Shown: one piece after another, positions 10,190 to 21,711 of the stretch
Layout of the letters: each line of letters opens with the position of its first letter
Position numbering within the stretch: position 1 is the stretch's first letter
Source of the DNA: Plazaster borealis
Lineage: Eukaryota; Echinodermata; Asteroidea; Forcipulatida; Labidiasteridae
Length of the DNA stretch: 64,000 nucleotides
Direction of reading: 5' to 3'
NCBI GenBank assembly: GCA_021014325.1
Contig: CM037457.1
Span: 11,908,538 to 11,972,537, forward strand
Translations under genes and position numbers: made by a program
Notes under the pieces: generated by a model
Seen by the model: only the letters and a program-made list of their open reading frames with translations
Database searches by the model: none
Told to the model about the DNA's origin: nothing

Positions 10190-10945
10190 TAGAATTAGTT
10201 TCACATTATCAATGCTGTACTATATCTTGATTCAGACAGAGGGAGTATAGGCCTACATGTACTAAGAGAATCAGTTTTACATTACTAAATCTGTACCTTA
10301 TCTTGATTCAGAGAGACTACCAGAATATTACACCTTATCTTGATTCAGGGAGACTAGTCTAAGCCAGCAGAATCAGTTACATTAACAATGTCATACCTTA
10401 TCTTGATTCAGAGAGACTATAGACATACCAGTAGAATCAGTTTCACATTACCAATGCTGTACCTTACCTTGATTCAGAGAGACTAGACATACCAATATAA
10501 TTAGTTTTTCATTACCAATACTGTACCTTATCTTGATTCAAGGAGACTAGTCTTGCCAGCAGAAACAGTTTAAAAACAATTCATTCCTTATCTTGATTTA
10601 GAGAGACTACCAGAATATTGTACCTTATCTTGATTCAGGGAGACTAGTCTTGCCAGCACCATCATTAAAAATGTTGTACCTTATCTTGATTCAGAGAGAG
10701 GGAGTATACTAGTAGGATCAGTTTTACATTACCAATGCTGTAACTTATCTTGATTCAGAGAGCCTAGACAAGTCAGCAGAATAACTTTGCATGGACATCA
10801 CCATACTTTATGATTATTTCAGAGAGCCTAGACATGCCAGTTTTACATTAACAAATTCCATACTTTATCTTGATTCACAGAGACAAGAATCAATTTTGAC
10901 AGCGTTGCACCTTGTATTGATTCAGAGACAGTAGAAACAGTAGTA
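10190..10945 (+). repeat. Tandem array, CTTGATTCA family (array 2)
   Basis: About 12-13 imperfect units of 35-75 bp. Each has ACCTTATCTTGATTCAGAGA, a GACTAGAC/CCAGCAGAATCAG block and TTACATTACCAATGCTG. Some units are deleted to about 36 bp, keeping only the core. Same orientation as array 1. Confidence 0.9.
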
Positions 10946-11770
10946 GTGTTGGCTTTAATATATCATTCGTTTATGAAAAACCATTGTCAACATTCTTTAA
11001 TGGGTCATCAATCAATCTATGACCAACACAAACAAATATGTTGTTAACATTCTACACTCAAGAGTCCTCCTGAAGACAATTCAAGCATTCTGATAGAAAC
11101 CGCTTTTCAGAGTCCGGCAAAAACTCTTGACAAATAATTCCCATAGTGCAACACAACCCTTAAATTTTTTCTCTTCCCCACTTGTGGTGAATGGCAATCT
11201 AATTAACACAGAGGAAACGTTCATCCGATTAACTTTCTTCTGTGCCCTGTTGACTTTGACAGTGTGGCAATGCACTGAATTCACATGTTAAAATAACTAT
11301 TATCAATTCCGCAAGAATTGAAAATAAACATTTTAGAGACGGTTTTTGCAGAGCCTGTCCATCTGCTTTAAACAAACAGTGTGCACTCAGTCATTTCAGG
11401 ATGCTGACAAGTTTCCTCACGATAGAAACACTCTAGTTCCCCCGTGGGCACTAGCTCCTGCGAGGCAACTCAATTTGAATTGAGAAAATCCTTTGAAAGG
11501 AAAGTGGAATATCACTAAAGTTTGGAATTCGATCAAACATTTGGTTACTAATTTACTAATTTGAGCCAGTTTAAACGCCGAATAGGGAAGGAACAAGAGT
11601 AAGCTTATTTAAAAAATCTGCGGTCAACCCAGGGGAATTGTCTAATTCAGTTTGGTAAAATGTATTCAGACTGCTCTGTAAGAAAATCTTCAGTATGTTT
11701 AATCAATCTCTAAGTTCCGCTGATAAGATAACCAAACAAAGATTCTGACAAAATATGGAGACTGCCGACA
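10946..11770. other. No gene recognised
   Basis: No coding exon or repeat shared with other parts of the window was recognised. Short frames here have no domain-like features. Confidence 0.4.
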
Positions 11771-11774
11771 TAGG

Positions 11775-11850
11775 GCTTAGATAGCTCAGTTGGTACAGCA
11801 CCGGCATGTAAACACGGAGGCTGCAGACTCAAATCACACTCCAGTCATTT
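11775..11850 (+). mobile_element. tRNA-like SINE head, lone copy
   Basis: GGGCTTAGATAGCTCAGTTG resembles the 5' acceptor and D arm with an A box, and GACTCAAATCACACTCC is a degraded B box about 45 bases later. A mismatched acceptor and a poor T arm argue against a functional tRNA gene. No partner copy was found. Confidence 0.5.
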
Positions 11851-11929
11851 AAAAAAATCTTTGCTCACCCCAAACTTGATAAGATACCTTGCTATGTTAC
11901 AGTACAATTATACCATTATAGTAGTAGTA

Positions 11930-12116
11930 CAGGAATGATATCTGGTCCTCGCAAAAAAGTAGGAATATTTTATCGAGTACAAGGGCCGATCTGCATGTAC
12001 CCAGGTGTAGGCTTTAATTGACAGTTCAGGCCATTTCATTAAAAAAAAATCAGATTTTTCCAAGTGCAAAACAAAATCAGAAATCAGACTATTAAGTAGG
12101 AATAATGTCATGCCTG
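11930..12116. mobile_element. MITE-9, CAGGCATGATAT terminal repeats
   Basis: The left end CAGGAATGATATCTGGTCCT and the right end AATGTCATGCCTG form inverted termini. The whole element aligns with 49695-49874, including AAAAAGTAGGAA, CGAGTACAAGG and AATCAGAAATCAGACTA. No coding capacity. Confidence 0.7.
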
Positions 12117-12628
12117 GTAGTATCAGTTGTTCCCATCAATCTCCAGACTACACCACAATAATCAAACCTTTGAATTGCACTTTTGAAACCAATCACGTCT
12201 TCTTCACCCTCAAGAATTGTCAAAATAATACTGCGCCACCTTCACAAATATGTTCAAGGCGACCATTTTAACGAACCTCTCTCTATATAATTTTGAAACT
12301 AAAACTTAAAGGTGGCCAACCTATTGACCTACCTTTCACATAATCAACCCAGAAAGTGAGAAGTAATGTGCATGCCTGCAGGTCAAGTCAAATTTATACC
12401 CAAGTCTGGGAACACGATTTTCACTTTGAAGAAAGAAAAAAAAAGACGTAGGAGGATTTATAATATCAGATACGCAACTTTATTTTTGCAAACCCCTCCC
12501 CCCAAAAAACCCCCAAAACAACAACAGCAAGTAACTGCCAAGCACACATCAATTTGTACAGTGGTGTTTTTTCTTCAGTTTTCTTTGGCACTAAAAAAGA
12601 GGAATTCGGCTGATGAAGTTTGCTTGGA

Positions 12629-12850
12629 CAATAAACTGTGCGAGTCTTGCGCATATTTGAACTTCTGGAACCATGGTGGTCTCAACCATATGGAGTTTTT
12701 CTGTGGGCTGGATTTTGTTTTGTCAATTATTTTAGTTTAACGTAGTTTATGGCTATGAAAATTATATATGTTGTTGGGAATGTAATAATAAGTGATTAAC
12801 AATAGGAACGTAAAATCAATTCAACAAAATAATGAAGAAAACCTTTTTTA
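12629..12850 (+). mobile_element. Dispersed element, left end like MITE-8
   Basis: It aligns with 20736-20955: CTGTGCGAGTCTTGCG, TTGAACTTCTGGAACC, ACGTAGTTTATGGCT and TTGTTGGGAA blocks in order. The left end resembles the termini of the palindromic MITE-8 elements at 18.5 and 58.4 kb, so this may be a larger relative. The right end is not defined. Confidence 0.55.
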
Positions 12851-13082
12851 TGTAATTTTTGTTATGTATAACTTGCCATTCTTTATCCTGGTTGGTTGAA
12901 ACGTGGTTCAGTAGGCTAGTGCATGAAAATTGCAGCTCTGTGAACTAGACACGCATCAGGACATCCCACGCACGTCATATTTCAGAGGGTAGTGCTCGAT
13001 CGGTCACTACACTAAAATTGTTTGACTGTACACCACCCTCATAATCACGAATGATGTGAACAGCGAACAGCAACTTACAACC

Positions 13083-13400
13083 AGAGCGAATTTATTTTTA
13101 CGGGAGTGCTATTTAAACTTGTTTAGATTGTGTTTGTTTATCATTTAAATCTAATTTTGATATTTGTACACTACTGAATTTTTCGTAATTATCGGGGGGG
13201 AAAATTAGGCCCCAACCTCAAGGTTTTGAAAGCTAGAAACACTTCTGCCATTGACGGCATCGTCAAATCTCATGTGAACTCAATTTTCTTATTGATTAGA
13301 AGCATTTTAAATGAATGTCAGCAAAGATCACTTCTTGCCATTTTCGTTCAAGTAGGTTATAAAATAGTTGAACTGCTGATTGCTTTATTGCTTACGAGTT
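13083..13400. repeat. Dispersed repeat shared with 51590-52045
   Basis: Shared blocks in order include GAGCGAATTTATTTTTACGG, TTCGTAATTATCG, AATTAGGCCCCAACCTCAAG, CTCATGTGAACTCAATTT and CAGCAAAGATCACTT. The 51.6 kb copy carries about 180 extra bases in the middle. Identity is high in the middle, suggesting a mobile element; no termini or ORF seen. Confidence 0.65.
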
Positions 13401-13752
13401 CACTATTGAATTTTAAACAGCTCACTTATAAAACCCTGAAATATGGCTTTAACGTAAACAGGATACACATCAACTTTTGTGTGGCTAATTGAAGACCACA
13501 TGAGCCAAGGCGGAAACTCATGAATGCAGCTACTGAAAAATAGCGTTGGACAACAATAGAAAGTACACCACTGTCGGGTCCATACAAAATCTGCGTCGGA
13601 TATCTTTTTATGAGTTGCCAATCAGAGTCCGTTGCCTTCAGAAGGAAGTGGGAGAAAGCAACGGAGGAAAAGAGGAGGGGGAACAAACAAGAATATAGTT
13701 TTGCGCTTTTTCATCTTACAAATGTTCCAAAAAGGGTTGAGACACTGTTTCA

Positions 13753-14272
13753 GATGACTATGGGGGTGGCACTTGTATCATCTCATGACATGTGACAAAC
13801 ACTATACTAATTCGTGCGGCGACCAATACAGCTGAACACCCCCTGTAGATATTATGATCTTTTGTGTGATGTAACAGCAAGCTCGATGAGCGACACATTC
13901 TCTTTTCTTTTTAGATCAAAAAACGTTGCCTGTGAAAGTTGCACTTAAAGAAACTTAAATCTTCCTCCTTCCGTGTTAATTGCTGTAAACAAACAAACAT
14001 GGAGGTTTTCACGGAGGAGATATAGGAAAGGATTGACAGGAGTATCCAACAAATAACTCTGCGACGACTGAACCCGGCAAAAAAAAAATAAATGATAAAT
14101 CCACTTCCAGTGAGAACATTGAGTTTTTGTTTTTTTGCTGCTTAAACTCAATCCGATCTCGGGACTGCTGACTGCAGATGACTATGGGGGGTGGCACTGT
14201 AATCATTGTATGATCTCAACACACACTACACTAATTTTACTAATAATACAGCTGAACACCCCCCCCCCCCCC
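13753..14272. repeat. Local direct duplication, about 420 bp apart
   Basis: GCAGATGACTATGGGGG-GTGGCAC, CACTACACTAATT and ATACAGCTGAACACCCCC recur at 13753-13850 and 14175-14272. The sequence between them is not obviously repeated. The second copy ends in a run of about 16 C. Confidence 0.6.
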
Positions 14273-14789
14273 GACTTGTCATGCAAGATCAGGGCACACA
14301 CACATTCAAGGTCCCAAAGGGGTAGGTGAGGGCCGGCGATTGAAAGTATAAGGACAGACTGATGCGAAGTTCAGTGGGTGCGGATGAAAACCTCCCGTGT
14401 GTACTGGAGTACTTTAGCGAGGGTGTTCCTGTAGATTAGAGTCAATATGTACGGAGGTTTCCAGTATCCTGCATGACAATAATATAGGGGGAAAACTGGC
14501 AGGAACATTTTTGGAAAAAGGAGGAGGGGGGGATCACCAATTTCAATCTACCAAAACAAATGATGTGAAACTGAAGAAAAAAAAATACATTTATCTCACA
14601 AAACAATCTGGAACTTTTGGATCCCTACATAATGTTTATACATGAGACATTACAATAACTGACACCAGGTAACAATAGTGTGAATTTTCAAACTTCTGTT
14701 TTTGAATATTGACTATTAACATTGCCATTAAGATGTTTCCAAAATAAATGTATGGGCCCTTCATCAATGAGCTAAAAAATGGATTGCAT
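14273..14789. other. No gene recognised
   Basis: No exon, RNA gene or repeat shared with the window was recognised. Confidence 0.4.
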
Positions 14790-14966
14790 GCGCAGTCACT
14801 GAGCAGTCTAGCACACCGGACTTAAGTTCTGATGACCTATGTCATCTTAGGGTTCGAATCCCGGTCATGACACTTCAGCAAGACACTAAAGCATACATTG
14901 CTCCTCTTCACCCAGGTTTATAAAAGGGCACTGTGAGGGCATGGGATGGGAATATTATTATTATTG
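14790..14966 (+). mobile_element. tRNA-derived SINE, short-body, (ATT)n tail
   Basis: The head includes CACTGAGCAGTCTAGCAC (A-box region), GGACTTAAG and the B box GGGTTCGAATCCCGG. A body beginning with TCATGACACTTCAGCAAGAC is like SINE-L but only about 90 bp long, and ends in ATTATTATTATTG. Confidence 0.7.
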
Positions 14967-14989
14967 TATAAATATTTTTTTGAGAAATC

Positions 14990-15357
14990 ACCTAACATCA
15001 CAGGGCCGGAAGGCCACTTCAAGGTGAGGGCTACACTTCACTGATCTGGGCTGTTGACCCCAATCAATTGTCACCAGGGGCATGTTGCCACCTACTCCTG
15101 GGGCTGAAACAGGGTCACCCCTTTCACAGTCCGTAAGGATGTAGGCATTGGTATCATCCACTAGGAGCCTGGCTTGGTAGAGCAGAATGCACTACCTTCC
15201 CAACTTTTTGAAATAAATGTGTGCTAATAAAAAAAAATTAAAAAAACTTTTTACAAAGCAATTATGGTTAAGTGCCTTTCTCAAGGGCACAAGTGTCATG
15301 ACCGGGATTCGAACCCACACTCTGCTACTGACAACACCAGAGCCTGGGTCTGGTGAA
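14990..15357 (-). mobile_element. SINE-L long-body variant, with AT-rich insert
   Basis: It aligns with 7965-8298 (GGCCACTTCAAGGT, CACCTACTCCTGG, CACTACCTTCCCAAC, then the GGGATTCGAACCCACACTCT B box). An extra 50 bases of A/T-rich sequence at about 15209-15258 are absent from the other copy. The head end is truncated near 15357. Confidence 0.8.
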
Positions 15358-15929
15358 CCCCTTAAAGTTTAAACATAAGCAGCTTTGGGTTCTATAATCC
15401 CCAGGAATTGAGGACGTTTGTGGATTGGTTATGGTATATGCCTAATGAACAGGGATAATGTTGTAAAGTGCTTTGATCTAGCTACTAGGATATGTTCGCA
15501 ATATAACAACCCACTGTTATTATTAATATTTGCATTCCTCAATTCTTTACACAACAACTGTACAACTTAGCACCTTCACTTTAGAAGAAACAAAGCGAGG
15601 GGGGATTGGAGCTAGTTCAACGAGAGAAAAACAATTGTACAGCTGTTTTGTTGCTCAGTGCAACTAATTCGGTTTTGTACCTCGACTGACTCCTGGACAG
15701 TGAGATTCTTGATGCAAAATTTACAATATTTTTAAAAGTGTGTATGTGTTGTTCGAGTGAGTAAAAATCAAGCAGAAGCAAAACATGTCACGCAATCACT
15801 GTCAATGCACTACACAAAATTATGGGTAAATGGGTATTCCGTTACCATGGTTATTAAGACAAATCACAGTAATGCAGTTTGAGCTTGTTTACATAGTGTT
15901 AGTTTCTCCGACTTCAATCACAGTCTGCC
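15358..15929. other. No gene recognised
   Basis: No gene, RNA or repeat family was recognised. Confidence 0.4.
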
Positions 15930-16470
15930 TTAAAAAATCCATACAATCCGGCCAGAGACAAAATACCCCTCAGTTTTTTTACGGACTGAGAGAGAAATCT
16001 ATACAATCCGGCTGGAGAAAAAAACCACCCCTGAGTTTTTGCGGAAATGAGAGAGAAATCTATCCAACCTGGCTCGAGAAAAAAAAAAAAAACTGAGTTT
16101 TTATGGAATGAGAGAGAAATCTATACAATCCGGCTGGAGAAAAAAAAAACCCTGAGTTTTCACGGAATGAGAGAGAAATCTATACAATCGGCTGGAGAAA
16201 AAAACAAACTGAGTTTTTATGGAATGAGAGAGAAATCTATACAATCGGGCTGGAGATAAAAAACACCCCTGAGTTTTTGCAGATTGATAGAGAAATAATA
16301 CAATCCGGCCGGAAAAAAACCCACCCCTGAGTTTTTGCGGAATGAGAGAGAAATCTATACAATCGGCTGGAGAAAAAAAACACCCCTGAGTTTTTGCGGA
16401 TTGATAGAGAAATCAATACAATCCGGCCGGAAAAAAACCCACCCCTGAGTTTTTGCGGAATGAGAGAGAC
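15930..16470 (+). repeat. Minisatellite, 57-61 bp unit, about 9 copies
   Basis: Unit core: GAGAGAAATCTATACAATCC, GGCTGGAGAAAAAAA and CACCCCTGAGTTTTTGCGG. Length differs mostly in the A run. Two units (16288 and 16405) share the variant GATTGATAGAGAAAT and GGCCGGAAAAAAACCC, suggesting a two-unit duplication. The frames at 15830-16259 and 16394 onward are translated repeat. Confidence 0.95.
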
Positions 16471-17199
16471 ACATAGAGAGTGTGAGAGCGAAAAAGGACA
16501 AACTCAATTTTCGATGTCTAGTGACCGCGAAACTTCACTACAGAATTTTAAAGAAGGCGGAATTGATAATTCAATCATTTTGGCAGGAACACCCTCTCCA
16601 GGCAGTGCTAGAGCATTATTCACACACGTAATGCTTATTCTGCTCTTATACCTCGAGTGTTTATTGCTGAGGGAATTGATTTTACTATCAAAATGTGCAC
16701 GCTGCATGCCCAGTGGAGGGGGCAGTTTGGAAACACTGTTGATGGAGTCTGGTGGTGAGATCACGAGGAATCCCTCTTGGTTGTTGGCGACCAGGGGGGG
16801 GAGGGGGGAATCATCTTGAACGATGACGGCTCATGGTCTCAGAGGTCAAGTTATGCGTCTGTTGCATGGGAGACTGGAGAGAGAAAAAAAAATGCTTGGT
16901 GCCTGAGACGAAAAATCAATCACCGCCACAATTCAAAGTTGGCCTGGGAGTTCTTTAGTGGTATTGATCCCATAGACTTAATACAACACGCTGCTGCCGG
17001 CACACAGTAGGGCTTAAGGCACCGGCCTGTCAGTTATGCATGGCAGTACAAACGTTTAGAACCCATTCACCCGAGGGAGGAAGGGGGGGTAAAAGACTCT
17101 GAGTACTTTTAGGCAGCACCACCAAAACAGGTCAATGATAAAATAAATGATCAGATACTTAAATGAAGGGGCTTCAACATTAGACAGCAATCAAATGGC
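16471..17199. other. Unassigned; overlapping open frames without recognised homology
   Basis: Frames run from 16394 to 16819 and from 16777 to 17010 on the + strand, but they have no motif I recognise and begin in the minisatellite. I do not call a gene. The stretch is less AT-rich than average. Confidence 0.35.
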
Positions 17200-17980
17200 A
17201 GGGGGAAGGTGAAACAGCCTCAGGATTGGAGGAGACTGGGGTGGAATTGGTGTATAGACATAGGTGTTGAAGTAGAGTGGGATTGAATGGGTAATAATAA
17301 GCACTGGATGCAGTAGCAAACTGGGGTGGAATGGCTACTAGGCACAGGATACGGAAGCAGACTGGGGTAGCAGTGGCGTAGAAACATATTGGGGATGGAA
17401 TAGGCGACCAGGCATTATATGAAAGTAGCAAACTGGGATGGAATGGGCTACTAGGCACAGGATACGGAAGCAGACTGGGGTAGAATGGGCTACTAGGCAT
17501 TGGATTCAGTTAGCAGACTGGGGTAGAATGGGCTACTAGGCACAGGATGCGGAAGCAGACTGGGGTAGAATGGGCTACTAGGCATTGGATTCAGTTAGCA
17601 GACTAGGGTAGAATGGGCTACTAGGCATTGGATTCAGTTAGCAGACTGGGGTAGAATGGGCTACTAGGCATTGGATTCAGTTAGCAGACTGGGGTAGAAT
17701 GGGCTACTAGGCATTGGATTCAGTTAGCAGACTGGGGTAGAATGGGCTACTAGGCATTGGATTCAGTTAGCAGACTGGGGTAGAATGGGCTTATTGGCAG
17801 TGGATAAAGAAACAGATTGGGGATGGAATAGGCTACTAGGCATTGGATGCAGTTAGCAGACTGGGGTAGAATGGGCTTATTGGCAGTGGATAAAGAAACA
17901 GATTGGGGATGGAATAGGCTACTAGGCATTGGATGCAGTTAGCAGACTGGGGTAGAATGGGCTAATAGGAAGTGGCTATA
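17200..17980 (+). repeat. Minisatellite, 43-bp unit, about 17-18 copies
   Basis: Unit: GGCATTGGATTCAGTTAGCA and GACTGGGGTAGAATGGGCTACTA in sequence. Central copies (about 17580-17790) are near-identical. A two-unit higher-order block with TTATTGGCAGTGGATAAAG occurs twice at about 17790-17945. Left-side copies (17200-17480) are diverged. Confidence 0.95.
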
Positions 17981-18532
17981 CATTTCAAACTACACCAATT
18001 ACTTTATTCCACAAGAAAGAGACCATAGTGCAGTTTCCTAATGAAGACACAATATCTGCATCTGCCATTACAATATGCACAAAGTTTGCCATTACAACAT
18101 TAGAAAGTTTGTCAGAATTTTCAGCTAAATCCGTTCGATGGAAGGAACAGTACTATTACCTCTTTCTTAAAGAGAAAGGGAAATGACAAATTCCATTTCG
18201 TGATGTACTCCCATAGAGTCCTCATGGGAGTAGGGAGAAATTACAAGTCTCTAACCTAACGTTAAAATGGTCTAAATTGCCATTGTATTCAATACCCTTC
18301 CAGTGCAAAATGTGTCAACTTCCAAAACATCTGATGACCTCATTCTGAGAAAAATGGGTCTCTACATTTTTGTACAGGGATGCCCCTCCAAACAGGCATA
18401 ATTAGTCTATAGTTACCTGAATGATGAGCTGGAAAGTCATTGTGGCATATCAGAGCTGCCAACATTTGCATCTTGCAATCAGGGAGTTTTTGTACAGAAA
18501 TCGGGGAGATATTTAGAATTACAGTCAACATA
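17981..18532. other. No gene recognised
   Basis: No gene. 18200-18280 (TAGGGAGAAATTACAAGTC, CTCTAACC) weakly resembles the inverse of 34945-35010. Confidence 0.35.
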
Positions 18533-18657
18533 ATAGACTGTGCAAGTCTCGTGCGTATTCGAACATTGGGACCCGTTAAAGCGCGTGAGCTTGTTTCCTT
18601 CACGCGTTAATGCATCGTACGTATGTTCGAATACGCGTGAGACTTGCACGGTCTATA
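18533..18657. mobile_element. MITE-8, short palindromic element
   Basis: The left end ATAGACTGTGCAAGTCTCG through GTATTCGAACAT is mirrored at the right by ATGTTCGAATACGCGTGAG and GACTTGCACGGTCTAT. The terminal inverted repeats are about 33 bp with few mismatches. A second copy is at 58391-58537. Confidence 0.85.
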
Positions 18658-19204
18658 GGGGAAAAGTTCCCATAATCAGGGAGATTTTCAAATTTGTTCA
18701 TCAGAACATGGAAATATTGGTTGATTTTCAGGAAACTTTCTGCCGAATCAGGGAGAGTTTGCAGGGGGCTGGCATATGTGCGACGTTTGGGTAGCACAAT
18801 AATGTAAACTTAGGCGCAGTTCAATCTTCTGATGTCGTTTTTGTATTTTGAAAAAATAAATAAACCATTTATCTACACACAGACACTTCACTACTTGAGA
18901 CTACACCCCACAAACCAACAGGTAAAACCTTTGCATACAGAAAATAAGACAAATTTATTTCTGCCAAATTGACTGTTTAAACAAATTGTTTCAATATTAC
19001 ATAGCCATTTTCCTTTAATCGAGGAAGTAATAAACTTTCATTTGAGATACTGCACACAAAAATAAATTCAACGACTAGTAATAGAGATAACAGTTAGAGG
19101 ATACAAGCGAGCTATTGTCAGGACCGGACGTTATCCCAAGATACCATCAGCCATGTACAATCAAATTGTATGTTCCAAGTATTTTGTGTAGTGTGCGGGG
19201 CGTA
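18658..19204. other. No gene recognised
   Basis: No gene or shared repeat was recognised. The final part may be diverged LINE sequence leading into the remnant that starts near 19205. Confidence 0.35.
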
Positions 19205-19690
19205 CGCCAACGCATTTTCTGTTGTTCGTATAGATTATGGCAATCTTTTATTTGGTACTACATCATATGAATTGAACAGAGTTCAAAGATTACAAAATAG
19301 TGCAGCTTGTTTGGTATGTTCCACACCCTCGAGGGAACATTATTACCCCATCACTCAGGGAACGTCATTGGCTACCGATTAGAGAATGGATTCATTTGGC
19401 TCTTTTTTTTTATAAATCCTTGAACAAAACTACTCCTAGATGTCTTTCCAATTTACTGTCATGTTACACTTCTCCTAGCTTTCTTCAGTCCACACGTGTA
19501 AACAAAGTTCTGGGTCAAAAAGCATTCAGTGCAGCTGGACCAATGATTTGGAACAATCTTCCTCTTGCCATTAGGGAATCTGTTAGATTATCTCTTTTCC
19601 GTTAAGCTCCTAAAAGAATTACCTCTATCAATATTAAGTTATATTATGTGCGCTATGATCTTGATGGAATAGCACCTTATAAATTTGAAT
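19205..19690 (+). pseudogene. LINE ORF2 remnant: end of reverse transcriptase and C-terminal domain
   Basis: One frame (to about 19380) reads AFSVVRIDYGNLLFG, then LNRVQRLQNSAACLV. A shifted frame (19300-19605) continues HWLPIREWIHLALFFYKSLN, then KAFSAAGPMIWNNLPLAIR. These match the pattern of the region after the reverse transcriptase catalytic core in CR1/L2/Jockey-like LINEs: RLDYCNxLL, LQxxQNxAARLV, HWLPxxxRI, F and AAPxxWNxLPxxIR. The frame shift is near 19300-19330. No YADD box or endonuclease is present, so it is a 5'-truncated dead copy. Stop codons follow near 19605. Confidence 0.85.
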
Positions 19691-19758
19691 TGTTTTGTTA
19701 TGTTTAAATTGGCATCTAGATGTTAAAAATCATTCAGCAAAAATTGGTCAATGCATCT

Positions 19759-20050
19759 TTAACCCTTTAGAGACCATTCATTTCTGTAAATATCATCACA
19801 AAACGTTGCTAATATTGTTAATTTCTTTAATCAAATTTTGTCAGTAAAAAGGTCAACAGATATAACATGAAACAGAAAATTTAGTTGTGTTTAGAAATTG
19901 GGATACTATGTTAACATACCACATCGGAAAAATTCATATCCGGACATGACCTTTACTTTGACCTCTTTATGTGAATAGAAGTAGGTCAAACCTTGCGGCC
20001 GTTTGCGGCACCGGCATTTTAGTACTGGGGCCTCTTCCCTGAAAGGATTT
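19759..20050 (+). mobile_element. MITE-6, piggyBac-like, right end degraded
   Basis: It starts TTAACCCTTTAGAGACC and shares ACATGAAACAGAAA, GACATGACCTTTACTTTGACC and the GGCCGTTTG-like block with the other two copies. The expected GGTCTCTAAAGGGTTAA right end is only hinted at near 20040-20050. Confidence 0.75.
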
Positions 20051-20059
20051 ATGCAGAGT

Positions 20060-20735
20060 TTGAGCTGCACTGAGCAATTAAAAAAAACACACCTTACTTT
20101 CTAACTACTCATGAAGATGGCAAATCCAAAACTCTCTTTCTCAGAGCTTTTTGAGAGAAAAAGATCCCATAAAACCCCCTGGTGAATGACCTTGAAGAGA
20201 GTATTTTAATTACTTGTAGGAAAAAAATGGGGAATAAATAACCAAATTTAAGAAAAGGCGACAGGATCTTTGAGTGTTGCTCGTCTAATCAGAGTGTATG
20301 GCTAAAAACAGGAACTTGCAAAAATGACTTGAAGTGTTTGATGGATAGCCAGTGTCTGAGTGCATTTATTGCTCTTCATTTTGTATGATTCTTTTTGCTC
20401 AATAGGAACCTTTCAGGAAGATTCAATGGGAGATCATGAACGATTCTCAAGATTGCAACGTTATGAAATAGTGGCCCACAGAGCTTGGACAGTAATTTGT
20501 CAGAAGGCGTTAATTTTGTCTCTTACTACTCAGAAAATTAAGTAACAAACAAAAGATGGGTTGGGGGGAGACATATAAAATTCGGAGTGGTTTGATGACA
20601 TTCATAGTGTTTGACATTATCTCCTTTTCAATAGTCGCAGATTTGCAAATTTGAAGTGATGCGTGACAGTCAGAACATTGAGCCTAACAAATAGCCGAGT
20701 CTGAACACCTGACGTCACAATTTTAAGACTTGTGA
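20060..20735. other. No gene recognised
   Basis: No gene or repeat family was recognised. Confidence 0.4.
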
Positions 20736-20955
20736 ATAGACTGTTCAAGTCTTGCGAGTATTCAAACTTCCGGAACCAAATTGGGTCCCGACCATATTGA
20801 GTTTTACGTGTGCGCAATTCTGTTTCTTCAAATGATTTAGTTTTAACGTAGGTTATGGCTCTGAAAATGATATCATATTGTTGGGAAAGTAAAATTTATC
20901 CATGAAATATATGAAAGTAAAATAAATGAACAAATCATCAAAGAAAACCTGAGAA
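20736..20955 (+). mobile_element. Dispersed element, partner of 12629-12850
   Basis: It begins ATAGACTGTTCAAGTCTTG, close to the MITE-8 terminus, then shares CGGAACCAAATTGGGTCC, ACGTAGGTTATGGCT and TTGTTGGGAAAGTAA with 12.6 kb. The right end is not defined. Confidence 0.55.
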
Positions 20956-20959
20956 TAAA

Positions 20960-21711
20960 ACTTGACCTCCATTTCTGGTTACTTTTATACAATTACAAAT
21001 TTGCCCAAATGACGTTCATGTTATCCTTACACCTATGAAATGTTCGCACGAACTCGGGCGTGATCGGTAAATGTGGTTTCTGAAAAACAGGATCCTTGTC
21101 CCAAGTTTTCATTTTGTTTCAATGTTAATTTTAACAAATTATTTGTATGATATAAACATTGAAATTGTATTAATAAGAAAGTGCTGTTGGTATTTTTATT
21201 TTTGCAAGAATTTTGTATACATAGAATTTAGAAAGAAGATTACATTTAATGGAAAAAATATAGCCTTCATTCGAGTTGTTTTCTCATTTTTGTTACGTGT
21301 AGGATTTGCATAGTCTATTCTGGCCCATCATGAAACCTGGCCCACCGGATACTGGTTCATCATACAACAGCCAAGGATTGACGTCCCCATGGGACATTTT
21401 GATGGTTTAATAACAACAACAATAATAACAATAATATTAAGAAGATGTATCGTCTTATTGACATAGAGAACTATGGTGATTATAAGGTTAGCTACGAAGG
21501 AGGCAGAAAAGATCCAAAAGTACCCTTGGACTGCATAGTCCCTGAATTACTTTTATTTCCTAGCTTCAATAAAGCTCTCAACCCATGAAAATATAAACAT
21601 AGTAATAATAATATCATTTATCAAGAGCCTTTGCCACTGAATTTAAAGCTTTAAAGACAGGCATGTGAAGGTTGGATTAAAATCACAAGTCCCATTTATT
21701 AAAAAAATCGC
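20960..21711. other. No gene recognised
   Basis: AT-rich. A CAA/AAT microsatellite-like patch lies at 21412-21440. No exon recognised. Confidence 0.4.

Noticed and set aside
11775..11850. Possible tRNA gene
   Set aside because: Weak T arm and mismatched acceptor ends; more likely a SINE head.
16394..17010. Two overlapping plus frames as a possible gene
   Set aside because: They begin in a minisatellite, need a frame shift to join, and show no recognisable domain.
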